Origin: Pirellulales bacterium
GTDB lineage: Bacteria > Planctomycetota > Planctomycetia > Pirellulales > JACPPG01
DNA: 64,000 nt
Direction: 5' to 3'
Assembly (NCBI GenBank): GCA_036499395.1
Contig: DASYDW010000031.1
Coordinates: 1 to 64,000, forward strand
The notes beneath the pieces are model-generated. The model saw nothing but the letters and a program-made list of their open reading frames with translations, was not told the DNA's origin and ran no database searches. Positions within the stretch are counted from its first letter, which is position 1. Each line of letters starts with the position of its first letter. Positions 59,556 to 64,000 of the stretch are shown in pieces. The translations under genes and the position numbers were made by a program.

Positions 59556-60980
59556 CTAGTGCATGCCCGTATCGCCGGCCAGTGCCTTGACCAGGTCCCC
59601 GACCACGCTTTTGGCGTCGCCGAAGAGCATCCACGTCGCTTCGCCGTAATACAGCTCGTTGTCGATGCCGGCGAAGCCGGGGTTCTTACTGCGCTTGATC
59701 GCGAATACCGTACGCGCTTTGTCGGCCTCGATGATGGGCATGCCGTAGATCGGGCTTTTCTTGTCGTGGCGGGCGGCGGGGTTCACGATATCGTTGGCCC
59801 CGATCACTAGCGCCACGTCGACCTGCGGCATCTCGGCATTCACTTCGTCCATTTCGGCCAGGTCGTTGTACGGGATCTCGGCCTCGGCCAGCAGCACGTT
59901 CATGTGCCCCGGCATGCGACCGGCCACGGGGTGAATGGCAAACTTCACCGTGGCTCCCTGCTTTTTCAGAAAGTCGTACAGCTCGCGCACTTTGTGATGC
60001 GCCTGGGCAACCGCCATTCCATAGCCGGGCACGATCACGACGTTGCGCGCCATTTCCAGAATCTGCGCCGCGCCCTCGATGGTTTCGCTCTTGTATGCCT
60101 GCTGCTCTCCGGTGGCCGTGGTGGTTTGCACCTGGCCGAAGGCGCCGAACAAGACGTTAAAGAACGAACGGTTCATCGCCCGGCACATGATGATCGACAA
60201 GATCAGGCCGCTCGAGCCGTCGAGAGCGCCGGCCGTGATCAGCAACTTGTTATCGAGCACGAAGCCCATCGCGACGGCCGACAGCCCGGCGTAGGAATTC
60301 AAAATCGAAATCACAGTCGGCATGTCGGCACCGCCGATCGGAATGATCAACAGCACGCCGAACGCCAGCGACAGCACGACGATCGCCAAAAAAGCGGCGG
60401 TCGACCACGCCTCGCCTGGAAAGAGCACGAGCGCCAGCCCCAGACCGCCGGCCAACAGCAGCACGCCGATATTGCCGAAGTTCTGGAACGGGTAAGTGAT
60501 CGGCCGCTGCGGAATCCACTTCAACTCTTGCAGCTTGCCAGCTGCCATCAAGCTGCCGGTGAATGTGATGAAGCCGAGAATCACTTCGGCCGCGAGCGCC
60601 GCCATGCGAAACGACGTCATGCGTTCCAGCCCTTCGCCGCGCATGACGAAGTATTCGGCCGTGCCCACCAATCCGGTTGCCAGGCCACCAAAGGCGTGCG
60701 ACAGCGCCGTGCGTTGCGGCACCGCGGTCAGGGGAACGCGCGACAAGGGAATGCCGACGGCAAAGCCGGCGCCGATGGCGCCGAGGATCCATAACTGATG
60801 CTCGAGCGCGCCGTAGGCGGCCGCCACTTCGATCCACGTCGCCACCACGGCCAGCACCATGCCGTAGATCCCCATCGACACACCGCGGCGGGCGGTCTTC
60901 GGATCGTTCATCCCATGCAGCGACAGTACGAACAGCGCTGTCGCGACGACATAGGCAAGCTGGACCGCGGAATGAATCAT
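59556..60980 (-). CDS. pntB: NAD(P) transhydrogenase subunit beta
   Basis: This 474-aa protein is the beta subunit of proton-translocating transhydrogenase, which transfers hydride between NAD(H) and NADP(H). The first 270 residues form nine or so membrane helices, and the C-terminal 190 residues bind NADP (GYGMAVAQAHHKVRE, IHPVAGRMPGHMN, VALVIGANDIVNPA). The ATG at 60980 overlaps the pntAB stop by four bases on the minus strand, so the two are coupled. A long antisense frame (59904-60794) is an artefact. Confidence 0.95.
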   Translation of the reverse strand: MIHSAVQLAYVVATALFVLSLHGMNDPKTARRGVSMGIYGMVLAVVATWIEVAAAYGALEHQLWILGAIGAGFAVGIPLSRVPLTAVPQRTALSHAFGGLATGLVGTAEYFVMRGEGLERMTSFRMAALAAEVILGFITFTGSLMAAGKLQELKWIPQRPITYPFQNFGNIGVLLLAGGLGLALVLFPGEAWSTAAFLAIVVLSLAFGVLLIIPIGGADMPTVISILNSYAGLSAVAMGFVLDNKLLITAGALDGSSGLILSIIMCRAMNRSFFNVLFGAFGQVQTTTATGEQQAYKSETIEGAAQILEMARNVVIVPGYGMAVAQAHHKVRELYDFLKKQGATVKFAIHPVAGRMPGHMNVLLAEAEIPYNDLAEMDEVNAEMPQVDVALVIGANDIVNPAARHDKKSPIYGMPIIEADKARTVFAIKRSKNPGFAGIDNELYYGEATWMLFGDAKSVVGDLVKALAGDTGMH

Positions 60981-61405
60981 GGGGACTTGCCGCCGGGTTG
61001 GCTCTGCTTGAACATTTTCAGCATGCGGTCCGTGATCAAAAACCCGCTGACGATGTTCGTCATCGAGGCGAACAGCGCCACGGCCCCCAGCAGGCGAATC
61101 GGCGCGGGATAGTCCGAGCCGGTCACGATGATCGAGCCTACGACTGCGATCGCGGAGATGGCGTTGGTCAACGACATGAGCGGCGTGTAGAGCAGCCGCG
61201 AAACGCGGCGGATCACCCCCAGGCCGACGAACGTTGCGAGCACGAAGACGAACAGCATCGACCAATAATCGAGCGCCGGCCGGGCACGTTCACTGGCCGC
61301 GGCGGCGGCTTCGACCACTTCTTCGGCCTGCGCGGCCAGTGGCAGAGCCAGCATGATCGCGAGCGCGAACGGGCGGAAGAACGGAGACCTCGAACTGTGC
61401 GGCAT
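60977..61405 (-). CDS. pntAB: NAD(P) transhydrogenase alpha subunit, membrane part
   Basis: This 142-aa protein supplies the alpha-subunit membrane domain (dII part): three helices with the conserved TPLMSLTNAISAIAVVGSI block. It also has a signal-like N-terminus (residues 10-27). The NAD-binding PntAA half is normally encoded just upstream in split systems. Upstream on this strand there are only 338 bases of intergenic sequence and then the divergent TrpG gene, so pntAA must lie elsewhere. Confidence 0.9.
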   Translation of the reverse strand: MPHSSRSPFFRPFALAIMLALPLAAQAEEVVEAAAAASERARPALDYWSMLFVFVLATFVGLGVIRRVSRLLYTPLMSLTNAISAIAVVGSIIVTGSDYPAPIRLLGAVALFASMTNIVSGFLITDRMLKMFKQSQPGGKSP

Positions 61406-61743
61406 GACGCGGCTCTCGCTCCGTAGGATCGTCGTTCGAGATCTTTAGCCCCAGCGCTAGGATGCAGCACGCGGTCCAACCTGTCAAACCGGCGGCAGGT
61501 CGAGGACGATGACAAATCTGCAAGCCGGAGTGCGCGCACCGAGCCTGCACGAGCGTCGACGCACCACAAAGCCGCGCTCACCGGACCCCATTCCTGTGGT
61601 AAACTGAACCTATACCGCAAAACCCCTCTCCCATTGGGAGTGGCAGGGCGTGGGCGCAGTGCCGAGACCCGTCCCACCTGCACTGGTTGCTCACCGAAGT
61701 CCCAATTTTTTGCAGCCGCCCGCCGCTTGCGCACTCAAAACGC
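61406..61743. other. Divergent intergenic region with a REP copy
   Basis: These 338 bases lie between the divergent pntAB and trpG/pabA genes. A copy of the CCCTCTCCC repeat is at 61621-61655. No gene or convincing promoter pair was resolved. Confidence 0.45.
61621..61655 (+). repeat. REP copy, CCCTCTCCC family
   Basis: AACCCCTCTCCCATTGGGAG is followed by a degenerate GTGGCAGGGCGTGGG tail. Its stem is slightly decayed compared with the copies at 7119 and 54461. Confidence 0.6.
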
Positions 61744-62355
61744 ATGATCCTGTTAATCGATAACTACGATTCGTTCACCTACAACCTCGTGCAGCGTTTG
61801 GGCGAGATCGACGCTTCGCTGGCGATTGAGGTGCGGCGCAACGATCAGATCACGCTCGACGAGATCGCGGCTCTGGCTCCTTCGCACTTAATCGTCTCGC
61901 CCGGTCCCTGCACGCCAAGCGAAGCCGGCATCTCGGTCGCCTGCATCGAGCGCTTTGCCTCGGAAATCCCCACGCTGGGAGTCTGCCTGGGACATCAATC
62001 GATTGGCCAGGCCTTCGGTGCCGAGATCGTACGCGCCCGCCGACTGATGCACGGCAAGACCGACCTGGTGTATCACGATAACCGGGGGCTGTTCGCCGGC
62101 CTGGAGAATCCGTTTCAGGCCACGCGCTATCACAGCCTCGTGATTCGGCCCGGCACGCTGTCGGATGACTTTGAAATGTGCGCCTGGTGCGATGGGCCGG
62201 ATGGAGAGAAAGAGATCATGGGTATTCGCCACCGCGACTACCCGCTGCATGGTCTGCAATTTCATCCCGAAAGTTTTCTCACGCCGCGCGGCAGCGACAT
62301 GTTGCGCGCTTTTCTGGCCCTCCGCCGGCCGACGGCTGCGGTCCGCGGCAAATAA
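61744..62355 (+). CDS. trpG: Anthranilate/aminodeoxychorismate synthase glutaminase
   Basis: This 203-aa class-I glutamine amidotransferase (TrpG/PabA type) releases ammonia from glutamine for anthranilate or aminodeoxychorismate synthesis. The start has the diagnostic LIDNYDSFTYN. The nucleophile is C81 in GVCLGHQS, and the His-Glu pair sits in FHPES near the C-terminus. The partner TrpE/PabB is not in the window, so tryptophan versus folate cannot be told. moeA starts six bases after the stop. ATG 61744 is preferred over the frame's earlier ATG at 61687. Confidence 0.92.
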   Translation: MILLIDNYDSFTYNLVQRLGEIDASLAIEVRRNDQITLDEIAALAPSHLIVSPGPCTPSEAGISVACIERFASEIPTLGVCLGHQSIGQAFGAEIVRARRLMHGKTDLVYHDNRGLFAGLENPFQATRYHSLVIRPGTLSDDFEMCAWCDGPDGEKEIMGIRHRDYPLHGLQFHPESFLTPRGSDMLRAFLALRRPTAAVRGK

Positions 62356-62361
62356 ACGCTT

Positions 62362-63597
62362 ATGCTCACTGTCGACGAAGCGCTGGCGTTGGTTCTGGCG
62401 CAAGCTGTGCCGTTGCCGGCACGCGCGGTGCCACTGGTCGATGCTCATGGTTGTGTGCTGGCCGAAGACGTCGCCAGTGACATCGATTCGCCGCCGCACG
62501 ACAAATCGATCGTCGACGGTTACGCGATCGTGGCCGATGATTTGCGCCAGGGCGAAGCATGTCTTGTGATCCTCGAAGAGGTCGTGGCCGGCGACGTGCC
62601 GAATGTTCCTGTCGAGCGTGGTAGCGCCACGCGGATCATGACCGGCGCGCCGATTCCCGAAGGCGCCGACGCCGTGGTCATGGTTGAGCGCACCGAACAT
62701 CAAGTGCATGATTCGTCGCATTTGGGGCGAGTCGTGATTCGTGACCGTGACGTGCGCGCCGGACGAAATGTCATGCGCCGCGGCACCTCGATGCGCGCTG
62801 GCGACGTCGTCTTGCAACGCGGCACGCGGCTACGGTCGATCGAGATCGGCCTGCTGGCCGAGGTGGGGCGGTCCTCGGTACAGGTCGCGTCGCAACTCAC
62901 GGTTGCCATCCTGCCGACGGGCAATGAACTGGTCGAACCCGCGGACATTCCCGCGCCCGGGCAAATCCGCAACTCAAACGGCATGCTGCTTACGGCCGCT
63001 GCCCGCGCCGCTGGCGGCGAGCCAATCTTGCTGCCGATCGCGCGCGACGCGGAAGAAGACTTACGGCAAAAGATCGCACGCGGTTTGGAATCCGACGTGT
63101 TGATCCTCTCCGGAGGCGTCTCGGCCGGTGTGTTGGACCTGGTGCCGCGCGTGCTGGCGGAGCTTGGCGTCGAGCAGGTATTTCACAAGTTGAATTTGAA
63201 ACCAGGCAAGCCGCTATGGTTCGGCGTCGCGCGACGCGGCGAACGTTCCACGCTTGTTTTCGGCTTGCCGGGCAATCCGGTCAGCAGCTTCGTATGCTGC
63301 GAGTTGTTCGTTCGGCCCGTGATTGCGCGGCTGAGCGGGCGCAATGACGGTGGCCGCTTTCAGGTGCGCGCCCGACTCGAAGTCGACTATCAGCAGCGTG
63401 GCGACCGCCACACGTTTTTGCCGGCGATCTATCGCGTCGGCGATGATGGCGCCGCCCGCGTCGCGCCGGTTGCGTGGCGTGGTTCGGCCGATTTGCGCGG
63501 TCTGGTCGCGGCCAACGCCCTGATCTCACTGGGGGCTGGCGAACATCTATACGAAGCCGGCGAAATAGTCGACGTTCACCTGCTGGACGAGATCTAG
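62362..63597 (+). CDS. moeA: Molybdopterin molybdenumtransferase
   Basis: This 411-aa protein inserts molybdate into adenylylated molybdopterin to complete Mo-cofactor. Recognisable blocks include DKSIVDGYAI (the family's S-A-M/V-D-G-Y-A), GRNVMRRG, LPTGNELVEP, GQIRNSN, ILSGGVSAGVLD, KPGKPLWFG and GLPGNPVSS, followed by a C-terminal beta domain. Spaced six bases after the TrpG/PabA gene, it is probably on the same transcript, although the two are not metabolically linked. No other moa or mob gene is present. Confidence 0.95.
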   Translation: MLTVDEALALVLAQAVPLPARAVPLVDAHGCVLAEDVASDIDSPPHDKSIVDGYAIVADDLRQGEACLVILEEVVAGDVPNVPVERGSATRIMTGAPIPEGADAVVMVERTEHQVHDSSHLGRVVIRDRDVRAGRNVMRRGTSMRAGDVVLQRGTRLRSIEIGLLAEVGRSSVQVASQLTVAILPTGNELVEPADIPAPGQIRNSNGMLLTAAARAAGGEPILLPIARDAEEDLRQKIARGLESDVLILSGGVSAGVLDLVPRVLAELGVEQVFHKLNLKPGKPLWFGVARRGERSTLVFGLPGNPVSSFVCCELFVRPVIARLSGRNDGGRFQVRARLEVDYQQRGDRHTFLPAIYRVGDDGAARVAPVAWRGSADLRGLVAANALISLGAGEHLYEAGEIVDVHLLDEI

Positions 63598-63683
63598 ACA
63601 TTCTCGTGGCGATATCTATTGGTGCCCCGCGCGAAGCTGACCTGGGCAAGATTGCCCGCCTGTCGTAGTCTGGAAACGGCGGT

Positions 63684-63703
63684 GCTCGCGCTGCGGGCTA
63701 GTG
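63684..63703 (-). repeat. CACCAGCCCG repeat, inverted copy 4
   Basis: GCTCGCGCTGCGGGCTAGTG reads on the minus strand as CACTAGCCCGCAGCGCGAGC, the same unit as at 40585 and 54574. It lies between moeA and the next gene. Confidence 0.6.
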
Positions 63704-63750
63704 AGCATTAGCTAGCAAACGTTCGTTGTGATTCTGTGAGCTTCTCGACG

Positions 63751-64000
63751 ATGCCTGGCGTAAAGTCGCGTAACGACGATGTTCGTGGTGCCGGTGCGGC
63801 CAAGCACGCGTCCCGTCCGCGCAGTGCGCCGGGCGATGCGCAGCAAAGCGTTTCCGCGTCAGGCCGCTTTGCCACACTGGGCCTGGGGCTGCTCGGCACC
63901 TTGCTCTTGTGGATGGCCCTGCCGCCGGTCGGCTGGTGGCCGCTGGCTTGGGTGGCGCCCGTCCCTTGGCTCGTCTTGGTGCGCCGACGCGAGCTTTCGG
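63751..64000 (+). CDS. lnt: Probable apolipoprotein N-acyltransferase, N-terminal fragment
   Basis: ATG 63751 opens a frame that runs to the window edge without a stop (83 codons). A polar lead of about 36 residues, rich in Ala, Arg and Ser, is followed by hydrophobic FATLGLGLLGTLLLWMALPP and then the block GWWPLAWVAPVPWLVLVRRR, which matches the N-terminal helices of Lnt (typical L-P-P-x-x-x-W-P-L-A-W-I-A-P-V-P). Lnt adds the third acyl chain to lipoproteins in the inner membrane. The catalytic domain lies beyond the window, so the call is from the N-terminus only. Confidence 0.65.
   Translation, partial: MPGVKSRNDDVRGAGAAKHASRPRSAPGDAQQSVSASGRFATLGLGLLGTLLLWMALPPVGWWPLAWVAPVPWLVLVRRRELS

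Noticed and set aside
59904-60794. 296-codon antisense frame over pntB
   Set aside because: pntB is firmly identified; the antisense frame is low-complexity, His/Gln/Arg-rich.

Overview
The window is about 62 % GC and gene-dense, and reads as chromosomal DNA of a planctomycete, most likely of the Pirellulales. This is an inference from content: a formylmethanofuran:H4MPT formyltransferase in a bacterium, a Tat-exported Gfo/Idh/MocA oxidoreductase, DUF4159 and DUF2252 proteins, membrane-anchored leucine-rich-repeat proteins starting MSNTARRRW, large secreted TPR and carboxypeptidase-regulatory-repeat proteins, a short lysine-rich histone-tail-like protein, and many dispersed palindromic repeats.

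Layout. 1-5.5 kb: possible end of a transposase, a twin PspC protein, a small lipoprotein, a probable 6S RNA upstream of 5-formyl-THF cyclo-ligase, fhcD, biotin-protein ligase, a small conserved protein, and diaminopimelate decarboxylase. 5.5-13.4 kb: mainly minus-strand accessory genes (Gfo/Idh/MocA, DUF4159, DUF2252, a membrane protein) and one secreted hypothetical. 13.8-17.0 kb: a small secreted peptide, a carbonic anhydrase-bestrophin pair and a membrane protein. 17.1-19.7 kb: a TMTC-like GT-C/TPR gene lying between tRNA-Met and a partial copy of the tRNA 3' end. 20.3-23.7 kb: a double-domain KaiC ATPase overlapping a hybrid histidine kinase. 23.9-37.9 kb: secreted and membrane proteins, two tandem STN-like paralogues (one with LRRs), a YpfJ-type zinc peptidase and an exported amidase. 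38-44 kb: a HerA/DUF853-like ATPase, an aminotransferase, the 36-aa lysine-rich protein and a DEAD-box helicase. 44-54.4 kb: an iron-type binding lipoprotein, a metallopeptidase with a LecA-like tail, an ABC-2 permease pair, miaB and glnE. 54.9-58.0 kb: a polymorphic toxin locus. 58.1-64 kb: a TPR protein, pntB and pntAB, a TrpG/PabA amidotransferase, moeA and the start of lnt.

How genes work together. The clearest units are carbonic anhydrase with bestrophin (CO2/bicarbonate handling), kaiC with the kinase (4-nt overlap), pntAB with pntB (4-nt overlap), the 274-aa membrane protein with the ABC-2 permease (4-nt overlap), and the toxin with its CXXCG immunity candidate (4-nt ATGA overlap) followed by a SUKH-ankyrin immunity candidate.

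The most interesting regions are the toxin/immunity array with an apparent orphan toxin tip (54.9-58.0 kb), the rod-like 6S RNA candidate (893-1103), the tRNA-Met end duplication (17.1-19.7 kb), and the 36-aa basic protein framed by two strong hairpins (42.3-42.6 kb). Four different REP families each occur as closely spaced inverted pairs. No CRISPR array, rRNA operon or intact insertion sequence was seen.
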